DNA of 57,829 bases from contig JAHDHH010000021.1 of NCBI GenBank assembly GCA_020631405.1, forward strand, positions 1-57,829, in the 5' to 3' direction. Source of the DNA: Saprospiraceae bacterium. Its GTDB lineage: Bacteria; Bacteroidota; Bacteroidia; Chitinophagales; Saprospiraceae. Below the pieces are notes generated by a model. The model was not told the DNA's origin and did no database searches. It saw nothing but the letters and a program-made list of their open reading frames with translations. A program made the translations under genes and the position numbers. This document shows, one piece after another, positions 35,911-46,041 of this stretch (positions are counted from its first letter, which is position 1; each line of letters opens with the position of its first letter).

Positions 35911-36836
35911 TCGTCAAATCTATAATTTAAGAATAATTCAAATCCAGGACCTGCTCGTCTTACAGTTTCTCCAATATTGAATGCACCCATTACGCCTACT
36001 CTTAATTCTCCAAACCCGCCATTAAAATTTGGCACGATATAGCCACCTTGGAAAAACAGATCACTTACTGAAGAGAGAGATAGTCCAGCCCAAAAAAGAT
36101 CCTCCATCTCAAACTTAACATTAAGTAAGAAGTCTATGATTTCCGGTTGAGTATAGTTGACACTTATGCTTGGTTCGATCCTCATGTTGTCAAATGCTAG
36201 ATTTGACCCAACGTGACCATACAAGTGCAGTTGTCTTTCAAAATTATTAGATTGAATTAGTACATTGGTACTGAATGCATGATATCCTGACAATCCAAAA
36301 AAGAAGTTATTATCCTTGAATAACCTTGTATTCGAAATGTAAGCGATACCTCCTCCGGCACTCGGATACATTGTACTATTTCTAGTTGTAATCAATAAAG
36401 GATCATCGTCTTCTCGGTACACTTCGTCAGAAGGGTCAAAGCTAAATGAGTTAATACTTCCTACCAACCCTAATGATAGCTTGGCATATCTACCAATGAT
36501 AGACGGAATATGATATGCATATTGGAGTGATACCCCATTATTGCTTACCGGTCCAGATTTGTCACTGTAAAGGTTGATGCCTGCTGACATATTGTGGTCT
36601 TCAAATGGATGTTGGTAATGCACATTAACAAATCTAGGAGCTGTATCAAACCCTAGCCCAATCCATTGCTGTCGTGCATAAATACCGACTTGTGCCCCAT
36701 CTTCTGAATGTAGCATTGCAGGATTCCAAATATGACGAGTCTCCTCAAATCCACTTAAGTATGGATATTGTTGACTAAATACAGCTGTTGTAAAGCAAGA
36801 AAAAAGGACGATGAATACAATAGAAATATATCTCAT
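35907..36836 (-). CDS. PorP/SprF family type IX secretion membrane protein
   Basis: 309 residues; signal peptide (FIVLFSCFTTAVFS, then Q), then an outer-membrane beta-barrel-like sequence with alternating hydrophobic strands. The start of the mature protein (NPAMLHSEDGAQVGIYARQQ and VNVHYQHPF) fits PorP/SprF. SprF-type proteins are dedicated partners for T9SS cargo with CHU_C (type B) signals, such as SprB in Flavobacterium. This one starts 37 nt after the stop of the 2213-residue CHU_C metalloprotease on the same strand, so it is very likely that protein's partner. Ends in NYRFDD, a barrel-like aromatic C-terminus. Confidence 0.9.
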   Translation of the reverse strand: MRYISIVFIVLFSCFTTAVFSQQYPYLSGFEETRHIWNPAMLHSEDGAQVGIYARQQWIGLGFDTAPRFVNVHYQHPFEDHNMSAGINLYSDKSGPVSNNGVSLQYAYHIPSIIGRYAKLSLGLVGSINSFSFDPSDEVYREDDDPLLITTRNSTMYPSAGGGIAYISNTRLFKDNNFFFGLSGYHAFSTNVLIQSNNFERQLHLYGHVGSNLAFDNMRIEPSISVNYTQPEIIDFLLNVKFEMEDLFWAGLSLSSVSDLFFQGGYIVPNFNGGFGELRVGVMGAFNIGETVRRAGPGFELFLNYRFDD

Positions 36837-36873
36837 AATGTTGTCTTCTTTGTAAAGTTTGTAATCAAAGGGG

Positions 36874-39800
36874 TTAGTCTCTTGTGATAGTTATAGAATT
36901 CTTGATTACAAGACCATTAAACTCAAGGATGTAATAATAGGTGTCAGCTGGAAGGAACTCTGATCCATTAGAACCATCCCAATAAGGATTTGCATTGTGA
37001 TAGCTAGTCTGTGAATACACTATGTTGCCCCATCTGTTGAAAATGGTCAATTTGTTATTAGGAAACGACTCTAAACCTTCAAAGTATAGGTAGTCATTCT
37101 TATTGTCGCCATTTGGTGTAATTATACTAATAGGATCGAGTAGTGCTTCAGCATTTTCTTTAATGCAAACATTCACACTATCTAAGTAGGCACATCCAAA
37201 TTCATCCGTGATAGTAACAAAAAACTCTGTTTCTTCATCAATGAGGATAGTGGGACTTGCTATATCTGCTTCTCCTTGAATCAATGTTTTGTTGTCCCAA
37301 TCATACATGACCCCTCCTGTAGCATTAAGGATAAGCGGGATATCGGCGAAAGCACAAGTATCACCTCCTGCCGAAACCATTGCCATTGGAAAGACTGTAA
37401 CCTCTACTGAGTCAATTCCGATGTTGTTGTCACAATTGTCAAACACTTGTACAATATATGTTGTACTTGTTTCTGGCATGGCAACAGGTTCTGGGATTGC
37501 AGGATCATTGAGGGTTTCTGGATTGTTCCACGCATAGTATAGTCCTCCTTCAGCTTTTAATTGTAAAGAATCGCCAGGACAGAGTTCTACCTTGTCAGCA
37601 GATGCCACTGCTGTGATAATTCCGTAGGTTGTCACATCGATTTCATCAGTACGATTACAATTATCTCCATTGTTTACTAGCAATGTATAGGTCGTTACTT
37701 GAGGACTAGTTACATTTTGCGCTTCAATAACTATGGATTCTGTGGTTTCATTCGTTGACCATTCATAGTTTGTAAAGGTGCCAGATATTGGGGCAAGAGT
37801 AATGGACTCTCCTGGGCAAAGTTCAATATCATCTCCTAGTGATAAGTCATCAATAAAGCTTTCAATTACAGTACTAGATAATGTATCAATGCAGTTTTCA
37901 GCCGTAGTCACTACTACCTGATACAGACCACCTTCAGAAATAGTAAGGTTTTGGTCTGTTGCTCCAATGATTTGAACTCCATCTTGTAGCCACACATATT
38001 GGTAATCACTAGATTCGGGTGCTAAGTTAAACTCAGCAGTCTCTCCACTACAAATAGACATGTCTTCTATATTGCCAACAACGGGTCCAGGTGTTAGTGT
38101 TACTGCGATTTCGTCAACGCTGGCGCATTGGACATCATTTTCGTAGGCGACTACAACATAGTCTCCTGCAACTTCCACATCTAGAGTGCTCCCTGTCTCA
38201 CCTTGTTGGAGCATACCATTGATAGTCCATTCGTGAATATATCCTTCCAATTCAGTATCAAGGGTTGCATCATTACTATCACATACTGTAATGTCTGCAA
38301 TATCTATAATAGGTCGCTCTGTAAAGTCTATGTAGAATGAATCAATACTTATACATTGACTGGTGTTGTGGACAAATTCAACATAGTACATCCTATCAAT
38401 ATTATCATCCACTCTTAAAAGTGATCCATCTTCTATTGATGAGCCATTAAGATTAGTGAACCAAGAAAACAAAACAAAATCTGCGGTATTCTCCGGCTGC
38501 GCTGTAATAGTTACTGTGTTGTTTTCACAAACTCGAAGAGTATCTAATATCAAACTTTGCTCAGTACTTGCAATTGTGAATTCAAGGTCAAAATTGGTAT
38601 TGACAATACTTACATTTACTGTTTTAGAGCTACTACAACCTTGCTGGTCAGTTGCTGTGAGTGTGTAGGCTCCCAAGGTTGTCACATCTAGAGAAGGTGC
38701 ATTTACGCCAAGGTCTCCTGTGCCCGCCAAAAACCATTCATAGTCAACCCCTGATTGAGCTACAGTCTCTAATGTTAACGTACTCTGAGTGCCGCATAGA
38801 AATTCAGCATCTGGAATAGTTAAAACGGGAGAGGTATTCTTTTCTACTAAGATCGTATCTCTTGCTCTGCAATCACTTCCTGGTGTCTGAGTTTCGGCTA
38901 TATAATACCCAGGTCCATTGATGTTGCAAGGTAATTGGTATCCAGTAGCAACTGCAAACTCTATAGATGGGCTGGTAGTTGAGAAGTACCAACTTACATT
39001 TGGAGCTTGAGTGTCGGCAAATAAGGTATCTAATGTATTATCACATATCACTAAATCTGGACCAAGGTCTACTGGAGGATTAGCATTAAGAATGACTTCT
39101 ATCGAGTCTTGTGCTTCACAACCAAATTCATTAATACCCACTGCATAGTATGTTCCAGAAACCCCAACATCAAACTCATCTTCAACATCATTTGCCAGTG
39201 TTATATCACCAATCAACCAATTAAATGAAGCTTCTTCGTTATTGGCATCTAGGGTTATGATGTCTCCCATGCAACCGTTGATTGCATCACTTGCAAAAAA
39301 GACCAAAGGTGCAGGCCTCAACTCAACTTGTATGGTATCTCTAGCAATACAAGATCCACTACCTGCAGAAGCTATAAGTTCTCCACCTGTTGTCACTGTT
39401 ACGAAATAGTCTGTGACGTCTATGATAGTATCACCATCTAATGTCCAATTAATTGTAGAAAAATTGCTTGATGAAACAATTGTAGTTGAATTGCCTTCGC
39501 ATAGGGTTGTCATCGTGTCTTCTATAATAACTTCAGGTTGGGTTACAAATTCTATTTCAACTTCATCAGAAAAACTGCATGAAGTCAAAGAGTTTGTCAC
39601 CTCAAGCGAATATGTCCCCGATCCTAGGACATCAGTAATAGTCAGACTTGATGATGTCTCTCCAGTAATGATGCCTGCTGGGCCAAACCATTGGTAAGTT
39701 GGATCTTCTATGATTATTTGACTACTGACATCTAGAATCACTGTCTCACTTTGACATGCGGCTTGGTCTTCGCCCAAAAAGAAACTAGGAGCAGCATTGA

Positions 39801-42800
39801 GATCTAGGACAAAGGTGTCTAATGCAACACAACCAGCTAGATTTGTCACACTTAGAGTATACATTCCAGGTTCAGAAATAAGAATCTCATTTGTACTAGC
39901 TCCAGTAATTGTTGTGCCATTGAGCTTCCATTCAAATACACCTATTCCGTTGACAATTGGGTCTGCTTGTAGAACCATTTGAGAAAATTGGCATATCGTA
40001 GAATCTTGAGGTAAGTTTGTTGTTGGCGATACTTCCAATTCAACTGCAATAATGGTTGATTGAGTACACCCTGAACTTGAATCACTGACTATAACTTGAT
40101 AAGTACCTGAGATAGTAGGAGAGTAAGTGTCAGTTTCGTTGAGAGTGTCAAGAGAATTTGTGATTTCAGTCCAAACAAATTGATCACCTGTATTGGTTAA
40201 AACAGTTATTGGATCGACATTGCCGTCACACCCAGTTATGTTATTTGGAGCATTTATAGTTAAGTTGTTTTGACCTTCTAATATTATTAATTGACCATAG
40301 TCTGCTATGCATGCTCCATTAGTATTAACCTCTACTTGATAGAACCCAACTGGCAGGTTGTCAAACACTCCAGAAGAGTTTTCTACATTTGGCATACTTG
40401 GGGAACTCAACACATAAGTAAAGTCTCCTGAATTGACCATTTCGACTGTAAGTATACCATCTGATGCCAAACATGTAGATGGCATTATTGTAGTTACTGT
40501 ATCAATAACTGCTTGCTTTGCAGGCGCTTGAAAGCTGATGTCAGATACAATTGCACAATTAATGTCTTCAGGAACTGAGATATTAAGGTCTACTATTTGT
40601 CCATTTGCATCCAAGTTGGTAAGTATCACAGTTTGTGGGCTTACAGTAAGGGGTACGGATTCAAAGATCCCGAGACTAGCATTCTCAACAATAAGATTGC
40701 CGTTCTCAGGTGTATTTGCATAATAGACATTGACTAATGCGCTATAATTGTCATCGGGAATGCATTCTTCAAGGTTAGATATCTGAACATCAAAAACACT
40801 ACATCCTCCTTCAATCGTTACGGTTTTGAAATTAGCAGAGCTTAATCCACAAAGACCATCACCTAGTATTTCGTTAACTGAAAGACCTAGCCAAAGTTGC
40901 GGGTTTACATTTGCTGGTGGTTCTGGACCTCCAGACTTGTATATCATGCCATATATCCTATAGTCTCCACCTGGAAGACTAGTAAAGTCCCCGGTATCGC
41001 TAACCCCAAGGATTGAATTGCTTACTTGATTTTCTGCAACAAAAGTGTAGCTATAATTTTCATCACTTTCTGATTCTAAAAATACTTTTCCAGGGCCAGA
41101 GAAAGTATAATCAAGTGCCACGCTACTTCCACTAAATGAAGATCCATGAAGTCTATATCTTGTACACTTATCTAAGTTGACATTTATTGTGTTAGCAACT
41201 GATACAGAGCCAGGATTGTTTTCAACGGCAGCAATATTGACACCTAAATAACTTAAGCAAGGATTGGATTCCAAGTATGTGTCTGCATTGTAAATGGAAT
41301 ATATATTATTCAGCTCTTCGATAGAATATATACCGCTTTCCGTAACTGAAAAAAATACTACATCAGTTCTATAAGACGAAAATACCTCGCAATTACCGTC
41401 AAGGCTTTCCCTGACTACATTAATGAAGTCATCCGATGAGTTAACTGTACTATTCAATGAGTTGACTTCTCTACCTACTAAGAAAGATTCGTCTATGTCT
41501 AACTGAGGATCACCCATCATCACATTTAATGGATCTGTGTCACATATTATCGATCCTTGTATCTCGCATGTAGAGCTAATTGATCTATCACTACTTGAGA
41601 TACTGAAAAATTGCGTACATGGATTGTCAACACATTTGACCATAAGTCTGGCTTCATTGGTAGTAGGAACACCGGCAGGCATTATTATCTCCAACATTTC
41701 GTCAGCACTACTATCACCATCTGCATAATCTACATTAAGAGCAAGTGGAATATTGAAACTACTACCGCCGTCAATTGATAGATAGATATCCACTTTGTCG
41801 CACAGGTCGTCAGATCCATTAGGGTCCCACACAAGGTCAAATGGTTCACCTGCTGTCAGTGAATTCGGATTATCAACAACCAAAGGTCCACCAGGTCCTG
41901 CTCTGACTATTGTCTCGTCTATGGCAATCCCTCCACTTTCTGGGTGGTTGTCCCTGACTGTCAGCCTCAGAGTGATATCTCTATTCACCCTTGGTAGTAC
42001 TTCAAATGGATCTTGGGTTCCAGAGATAATATCATCATATTTAGGAAAGTAACGAACAGGAGATGGGGTAGGTGGATAGCTTCTAAAGAGTGGGGTATTG
42101 ACCCTGTTTCCTGCAGTATTGCCTAAAAATCCTTGAGTTGGAGAATCATCTCCATCCTCATCGTATTGCTCCCAACAGTATGTAATGTCATCTCCATCAG
42201 GATCACTGCCTTCGCCAGTAACTAAAAATGGAGTACGCAAAGGTATTGTGTAAGATATATTGCATGGATTTGCATTACTGGAAGGAAAAGAATTTCCAAA
42301 ATCATTATCCGAATGACAATCTCCTTCTGAAGTCATATGACTAATCATCTCAACAAGACTATGGACATGGAAGTAGTCATCTGCAGTGCCACCACTAGGA
42401 ATATTATTGTCATCTTGACAAATCCCATTGTATGACATTATTGTTGTGCCACTTCCAATTTCATAGGCAGCTACTGGTGATATGGCATCGTCACAGTTAC
42501 TACCTTCTCCATTAAATGAATGATTTGCACCAAACATGTGGCCAAACTCATGTGCTGCAAGGGCTATGAAAGAATTGTTTTGATTATTAAATGAGCCGCT
42601 CCATCCTCCCGCCTTAATTGGTGCTGGGGCAGCAAAATCTCTACAGACTGCAGGACGGTTAGCTACACCACCTCCAGACCAATTGCCTCCTTGGTCAGTA
42701 TTATGAAAAACATGGCCAATATCATAGCTAGTGATGTTGAATAGGCCTCCAATTACAGTTCTTGCTTGGGTTGTTCTGCCATCGGCTTCTGGATCGTTGT

Positions 42801-43515
42801 CGGGTGTGAAAGGGTCAGTTGCGGCATTTGAATAAATAATAGGATCAACTGGCATGCTAAACCTTACCCCAAGCTCATTTTGAAATATAGTTGATATGCC
42901 ATTCACAGCAAAATTCAACCACGTCATTGCATCAGTAGTAGTTCCACCATTAGCAGTGTAATACTCGCCAGTGGTCACTGCCGCTAATCTATACACTCTT
43001 TGGAATGAGCCATTTTGGATTAAATCAATCTTTTGTAATTCTTCTATTTCTTGTTCTAAATGAGATATTGCCGAATTTCCACATTCAAATGATTCTGAAC
43101 TCCCATACTCGAGGAGGTATATTTTTGGGTCAGCTTCACTTGGTCGTATTGAGATGAGTTGTCCGTCGTTGTAAAGCGTTACAAATAGTCCAAGTGGCGA
43201 TGTTAGTAAAAATCCATTCAAATTAGATGATGTGGAGGTAATTCTATAATTGGCCAAAGCCAAACCATCAGACCTCATTTGTTGAGAATACATCGATATT
43301 CTTTCTAGCTCAAACTGTTCCTGATCAAATGGAGGAATAGAAAGTTTGAAACGATCTCCAATCTTATGATGCTCTTTTAATAAGTCCGAGCCTATAATAG
43401 GGGATAGATCAACTCTTGTAATATAGTTAGAATAATTGTGCTGCGCAATCGCTGAAGGGATGCTTAAGCTAAAAACAATAATATGGAAAGTCAGGTGTCT
43501 AAGTGATTTTATCAT
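36874..43515 (-). CDS. Giant secreted reprolysin-type metalloprotease with Ig-like modules and CHU_C (T9SS type B) signal
   Basis: 2213 residues; signal peptide (about 1-24). A propeptide-like segment is followed by an M12B-like zinc protease (about 165-410) with HEFGHMFGANH at about 320 and a Met-turn TTIMSYNGICQD at about 360. A segment with SDPDGDDITYCWEQYD follows, then a few mixed domains (one SprB-like, STCLASDGILTVEMVNSG). From about 1090 to 2120 come about 14 Ig/PKD-like modules, each starting with a Cys segment (for example DSTICQFSQMVLQAD or ELCPGESITLAPI). The end is the gliding-motility-associated CHU_C domain (IITPNGDNKNDYLYFEGLES, LTIFNRWGNIVYSQ, YYYILEFNG). Its PorP/SprF partner follows at once. 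Substrate not known. Confidence 0.9.
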   Translation of the reverse strand: MIKSLRHLTFHIIVFSLSIPSAIAQHNYSNYITRVDLSPIIGSDLLKEHHKIGDRFKLSIPPFDQEQFELERISMYSQQMRSDGLALANYRITSTSSNLNGFLLTSPLGLFVTLYNDGQLISIRPSEADPKIYLLEYGSSESFECGNSAISHLEQEIEELQKIDLIQNGSFQRVYRLAAVTTGEYYTANGGTTTDAMTWLNFAVNGISTIFQNELGVRFSMPVDPIIYSNAATDPFTPDNDPEADGRTTQARTVIGGLFNITSYDIGHVFHNTDQGGNWSGGGVANRPAVCRDFAAPAPIKAGGWSGSFNNQNNSFIALAAHEFGHMFGANHSFNGEGSNCDDAISPVAAYEIGSGTTIMSYNGICQDDNNIPSGGTADDYFHVHSLVEMISHMTSEGDCHSDNDFGNSFPSSNANPCNISYTIPLRTPFLVTGEGSDPDGDDITYCWEQYDEDGDDSPTQGFLGNTAGNRVNTPLFRSYPPTPSPVRYFPKYDDIISGTQDPFEVLPRVNRDITLRLTVRDNHPESGGIAIDETIVRAGPGGPLVVDNPNSLTAGEPFDLVWDPNGSDDLCDKVDIYLSIDGGSSFNIPLALNVDYADGDSSADEMLEIIMPAGVPTTNEARLMVKCVDNPCTQFFSISSSDRSISSTCEIQGSIICDTDPLNVMMGDPQLDIDESFLVGREVNSLNSTVNSSDDFINVVRESLDGNCEVFSSYRTDVVFFSVTESGIYSIEELNNIYSIYNADTYLESNPCLSYLGVNIAAVENNPGSVSVANTINVNLDKCTRYRLHGSSFSGSSVALDYTFSGPGKVFLESESDENYSYTFVAENQVSNSILGVSDTGDFTSLPGGDYRIYGMIYKSGGPEPPANVNPQLWLGLSVNEILGDGLCGLSSANFKTVTIEGGCSVFDVQISNLEECIPDDNYSALVNVYYANTPENGNLIVENASLGIFESVPLTVSPQTVILTNLDANGQIVDLNISVPEDINCAIVSDISFQAPAKQAVIDTVTTIMPSTCLASDGILTVEMVNSGDFTYVLSSPSMPNVENSSGVFDNLPVGFYQVEVNTNGACIADYGQLIILEGQNNLTINAPNNITGCDGNVDPITVLTNTGDQFVWTEITNSLDTLNETDTYSPTISGTYQVIVSDSSSGCTQSTIIAVELEVSPTTNLPQDSTICQFSQMVLQADPIVNGIGVFEWKLNGTTITGASTNEILISEPGMYTLSVTNLAGCVALDTFVLDLNAAPSFFLGEDQAACQSETVILDVSSQIIIEDPTYQWFGPAGIITGETSSSLTITDVLGSGTYSLEVTNSLTSCSFSDEVEIEFVTQPEVIIEDTMTTLCEGNSTTIVSSSNFSTINWTLDGDTIIDVTDYFVTVTTGGELIASAGSGSCIARDTIQVELRPAPLVFFASDAINGCMGDIITLDANNEEASFNWLIGDITLANDVEDEFDVGVSGTYYAVGINEFGCEAQDSIEVILNANPPVDLGPDLVICDNTLDTLFADTQAPNVSWYFSTTSPSIEFAVATGYQLPCNINGPGYYIAETQTPGSDCRARDTILVEKNTSPVLTIPDAEFLCGTQSTLTLETVAQSGVDYEWFLAGTGDLGVNAPSLDVTTLGAYTLTATDQQGCSSSKTVNVSIVNTNFDLEFTIASTEQSLILDTLRVCENNTVTITAQPENTADFVLFSWFTNLNGSSIEDGSLLRVDDNIDRMYYVEFVHNTSQCISIDSFYIDFTERPIIDIADITVCDSNDATLDTELEGYIHEWTINGMLQQGETGSTLDVEVAGDYVVVAYENDVQCASVDEIAVTLTPGPVVGNIEDMSICSGETAEFNLAPESSDYQYVWLQDGVQIIGATDQNLTISEGGLYQVVVTTAENCIDTLSSTVIESFIDDLSLGDDIELCPGESITLAPISGTFTNYEWSTNETTESIVIEAQNVTSPQVTTYTLLVNNGDNCNRTDEIDVTTYGIITAVASADKVELCPGDSLQLKAEGGLYYAWNNPETLNDPAIPEPVAMPETSTTYIVQVFDNCDNNIGIDSVEVTVFPMAMVSAGGDTCAFADIPLILNATGGVMYDWDNKTLIQGEADIASPTILIDEETEFFVTITDEFGCAYLDSVNVCIKENAEALLDPISIITPNGDNKNDYLYFEGLESFPNNKLTIFNRWGNIVYSQTSYHNANPYWDGSNGSEFLPADTYYYILEFNGLVIKNSITITRD

Positions 43516-43544
43516 TCTGAATAGGGTTCGTTTGTAATTTTAGT

Positions 43545-44222
43545 CTAACTCACTAGAGTTGGAAAAATACTAAGAAATTCTTGTTTTAAATTTAATAATG
43601 CTAATTCAATGTTCCAATTTTCTCTATTTCTAGGTTCCACCATGTTTGAGATGCCTCTAATCTGAACACAATCAATATCCAACATCCTACATGCTTGATA
43701 GAAAGCAGCACCTTCCATGGTTTCAATGTCAGCATTGAATTGCTCTTTTCTTTGTGCAATAGTTGAGGTGCAACCACTTACTGTATTCACTGTGATGCCA
43801 GTGCAGTGAGTTAGGGTAGTATCATTGAATTTGTATTTTGCATTGATGCTTCCTTGCTTAAAGGGAAAGGTGTCCCGATCTACCAATCCAAGGTCCATGA
43901 CACTGGTAAATCCTCCATTGCTCTCCTCTACACCAAGGTCTGCATATTGATCTTTTTCTACTAAGACAATTGTACCAACTGCAATCTCTTTTTTGAAACT
44001 GCCCGCAAGACCCATTTGAATGGCAAGGTCGATGTGGGTAGATGTATCAACCCTAGCCATGGCAAAACCAGTATTGAATATTCCGACTCCAGTCACCAGT
44101 ATCTCAATACTATGTCCTAGGTAGTTATACTTGCTAAAAGAAAGCTTCTCAGCGTTGTAATCTAGATATTCTATGATTTGAGCAAGCTCAAATACTGTTG
44201 GAGCGGTTAGGACAATCCTCAT
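43545..44222 (-). CDS. mqnB: Futalosine hydrolase
   Basis: 225 residues; a nucleoside phosphorylase-like fold that removes hypoxanthine from futalosine in the alternative (futalosine) menaquinone pathway. Seen: MRIVLTAPTVFELAQII, a central IQMGLAGSFKK, and TMEGAAFYQACRMLDIDC with the catalytic Glu, then QIRGISNMVEPRNRENWNIE with the Asn/Arg pattern of MqnB. MTA/SAH nucleosidase is the main alternative, but the Arg-rich RGISNMVEPRNRENW end is of futalosine hydrolase type. It is 1 nt after the barrel gene and 29 nt before the giant protease gene. No other mqn gene in the window. Confidence 0.88.
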   Translation of the reverse strand: MRIVLTAPTVFELAQIIEYLDYNAEKLSFSKYNYLGHSIEILVTGVGIFNTGFAMARVDTSTHIDLAIQMGLAGSFKKEIAVGTIVLVEKDQYADLGVEESNGGFTSVMDLGLVDRDTFPFKQGSINAKYKFNDTTLTHCTGITVNTVSGCTSTIAQRKEQFNADIETMEGAAFYQACRMLDIDCVQIRGISNMVEPRNRENWNIELALLNLKQEFLSIFPTLVS

Positions 44223-44223
44223 G

Positions 44224-45057
44224 TTATTTTGAAGTTGTGTTACGAGAACTGTTGTACTTGACTGTAATTCCAGGGGTCATACCAAGCACTTCATGGATTG
44301 ATACCCCACCTTCAATAGTGTAGTTGTCTAAGACATGAAATGCTATTCCTCCACTAAATATTCCAGGATCTGTACCTACACCGACTCTTAAGGAAAGTAA
44401 AGGTATGATGGAATAGTCAACTCCAGCAGAGATATTCAAGGCACCATCGATATACTTGCTTGTTTCAAGACTTACAAGTAGTCGATCTGTAGGTCTATAG
44501 CCAAAACCTAGGCTGAATTTTGAAGCGATGTCTTGATCTGGTGTCACAGCTATAGTAATTGGACTGAAGACATGGACTCCTACTTGCAACTTAGGTAAAA
44601 TCGTTGATTGTAATCCGACCTCGAATGTCGATAAAAAACGTTTGCCAAAATTTTGAATTGTAGTGTTGAACAAATTCAGTTTAGCCCCAAGAGATAGGTT
44701 TTTGGCTAACTTTCTACCGTAACCAAGACCAACATTCACTTCATTAAATGCATCAAAGCCAAAGGCATTGATACTTACACCAAACACACCTACATCTTGC
44801 AGCCTGAATGCTGCTGCCAGATTGAAATCATTGATTTCAGCGAGTCCGTAGAGTTGTTGCCCGCTAGCCATTATTTCCACGCCTTCCACACTTGTTAATC
44901 CTGACTGATTGGTAAACAAGGCATCTACACCAGTGAGTAGTACATCGCTGCCGCCCATGCTGAGACTTTGAGTCCCTTTCGATAATGGTTCTCCAAATTG
45001 TCCATTAAGCTGTAGCGACAGACAACAACACAAGAATGTAATGATATGATATTTCAT
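44224..45057 (-). CDS. Outer-membrane beta-barrel protein (PorV/PorQ or UPF0164-like)
   Basis: 277 residues; signal peptide (FLCCCLSLQLNG, then Q). The mature N-terminus GTQSLSMGGSDVLLTGVDAL followed by FTNQSGLTSVEG resembles the plug region of PorV/PorQ and FadL-like proteins. The rest alternates strands, with GLGYGRKLAKNLSLGAKLN, VGLQSTILPKLQVGVHVFSP and FSLGFGYRPTDRLLVSLE, and ends with a strand VKYN. It may take part in T9SS or in hydrophobic-molecule transport; length and motif match do not decide. Lies 9 nt after lolD and 1 nt before mqnB. Confidence 0.75.
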   Translation of the reverse strand: MKYHIITFLCCCLSLQLNGQFGEPLSKGTQSLSMGGSDVLLTGVDALFTNQSGLTSVEGVEIMASGQQLYGLAEINDFNLAAAFRLQDVGVFGVSINAFGFDAFNEVNVGLGYGRKLAKNLSLGAKLNLFNTTIQNFGKRFLSTFEVGLQSTILPKLQVGVHVFSPITIAVTPDQDIASKFSLGFGYRPTDRLLVSLETSKYIDGALNISAGVDYSIIPLLSLRVGVGTDPGIFSGGIAFHVLDNYTIEGGVSIHEVLGMTPGITVKYNSSRNTTSK

Positions 45058-45066
45058 AGTGTAACT

Positions 45067-45726
45067 TTAGTCATGATGAGTTAAGATACCATCTGTCATG
45101 TGATATGTGGTATGGCATTGTTTAGCAAGGTCCTCATTGTGTGTGACCATAATTATAGTTTTCTCGAATTCTGTATGTAGTTGCTTAAAGATGTCTAAGA
45201 GATTCTGGGAAGACTTTCCGTCTAGATTGCCGGTTGGTTCATCAGCAAAAATGATATCAGGATTATTCATCATTGCTCTTGCCACTGCTACCCGTTGCTG
45301 TTCGCCACCCGATAGTTCCTTAGGTTTATGAGTAAGTCTATGAGTCAGTCCAAGAAAATCAAGTAATTCTTTTCCTCTTCGTTCAGCATCAACTTTTGAC
45401 TTATTTGCGATATAATAGGGTATACAGACATTCTCCAAAGCGGTAAACTCTGCTAGCAAATGGTGAAATTGAAAAATAAATCCAATGTGTTCGTTTCTCA
45501 ATTCTGCTAATTGATTCTTATTAAGTTTGGCAATGTCATTTCCTAACAAGTTAACTGTTCCTTTATCAGCTTGGTCTAATGTGCCAATGATCTGTAAGAA
45601 TGTACTCTTGCCAGACCCAGACTTGCCCAATATGGCTGCTATTTCAGGAGTAGAAATATCTAAAGATGCTCCTTTAAGGACATCTACTGTGCCAAATGAT
45701 TTATAAATATTCTTAGCGCTTATCAC
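45067..45726 (-). CDS. lolD: Lipoprotein-release-type ABC transporter ATP-binding protein (LolD)
   Basis: 219 residues. Walker [16 protein letters not shown] (about 34), the Q-loop in [20 protein letters not shown], signature [16 protein letters not shown], Walker [15 protein letters not shown], and the switch VTHNEDLAK. The FQFHHLL segment after the Q-loop is typical of LolD/MacB-type ATPases, which drive lipoprotein release or an ABC exporter. The start is GTG at 45724-45726; an upstream stop in frame leaves no longer option. No LolC/E permease gene is beside it. A TAGCTTTG on the minus strand (45731-45738) matches the -7 motif but has no TTG partner, so the promoter is unsure. Confidence 0.9.
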   Translation of the reverse strand: MISAKNIYKSFGTVDVLKGASLDISTPEIAAILGKSGSGKSTFLQIIGTLDQADKGTVNLLGNDIAKLNKNQLAELRNEHIGFIFQFHHLLAEFTALENVCIPYYIANKSKVDAERRGKELLDFLGLTHRLTHKPKELSGGEQQRVAVARAMMNNPDIIFADEPTGNLDGKSSQNLLDIFKQLHTEFEKTIIMVTHNEDLAKQCHTTYHMTDGILTHHD

Positions 45727-45850
45727 AACGCAAAGCTACATATATTTAAAATAAGAATATATTATTAAGGCATTGGAAATAGGTTAAATGCTAATTACTA
45801 ATTAGATTGAAAATATTTTAAATATCTCTACCTATATATTGAAAAGAATA

Positions 45851-45858
45851 TATCTTTG
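45851..45858 (+). promoter_or_regulatory. Candidate -7 element for tRNA-Leu
   Basis: TATCTTTG matches TAnnTTTG 15 nt before the tRNA 5' end. No TTG at the expected distance upstream (the nearest is 9 nt away), so the call is tentative. Confidence 0.3.
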
Positions 45859-45873
45859 CACAGCTTTTGAAAT

Positions 45874-45955
45874 GCGGGTATGATGGAATTGGTAGACATG
45901 CTAGACTTAGGATCTAGTGCTTCACGGCGTGGGGGTTCGACTCCCTCTACCCGCA
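45874..45955 (+). tRNA. tRNA-Leu (anticodon UAG)
   Basis: 82 nt, class II. The acceptor stem GCGGGTA pairs with TACCCGC, discriminator A at 45955. The anticodon stem CTAGA / TCTAG encloses the loop CTTAGGA, giving anticodon TAG (reads CUN Leu). A long variable arm (TGCTTCACGGCGT region) and T-loop GGTTCGACTCC are present. The CCA end is not encoded, as in many Bacteroidota tRNAs. A T-rich stretch follows immediately. Confidence 0.95.
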
Positions 45956-45963
45956 CTTTCTTT

Positions 45964-45984
45964 TTTAAAGTTTGATTCTTTAAA
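45964..45984 (+). terminator. Weak AT-rich hairpin after tRNA-Leu
   Basis: TTTAAAG (45964-45970) and CTTTAAA (45978-45984) can pair around TTTGATT, directly after a T-run. This could help end the tRNA transcript, but the stem has no strong GC core. Confidence 0.25.
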
Positions 45985-46041
45985 GCTCTATTCTCTCCGT
46001 TTAAAGAATTCATTTTTATTTCCAATTAATTATAGTGTTAC

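Noticed and set aside
45731..45738. TAGCTTTG on the minus strand just before lolD
   Set aside because: It fits the -7 consensus but would place the transcription start at or inside the GTG start codon, with no TTG partner at 17-23 nt.
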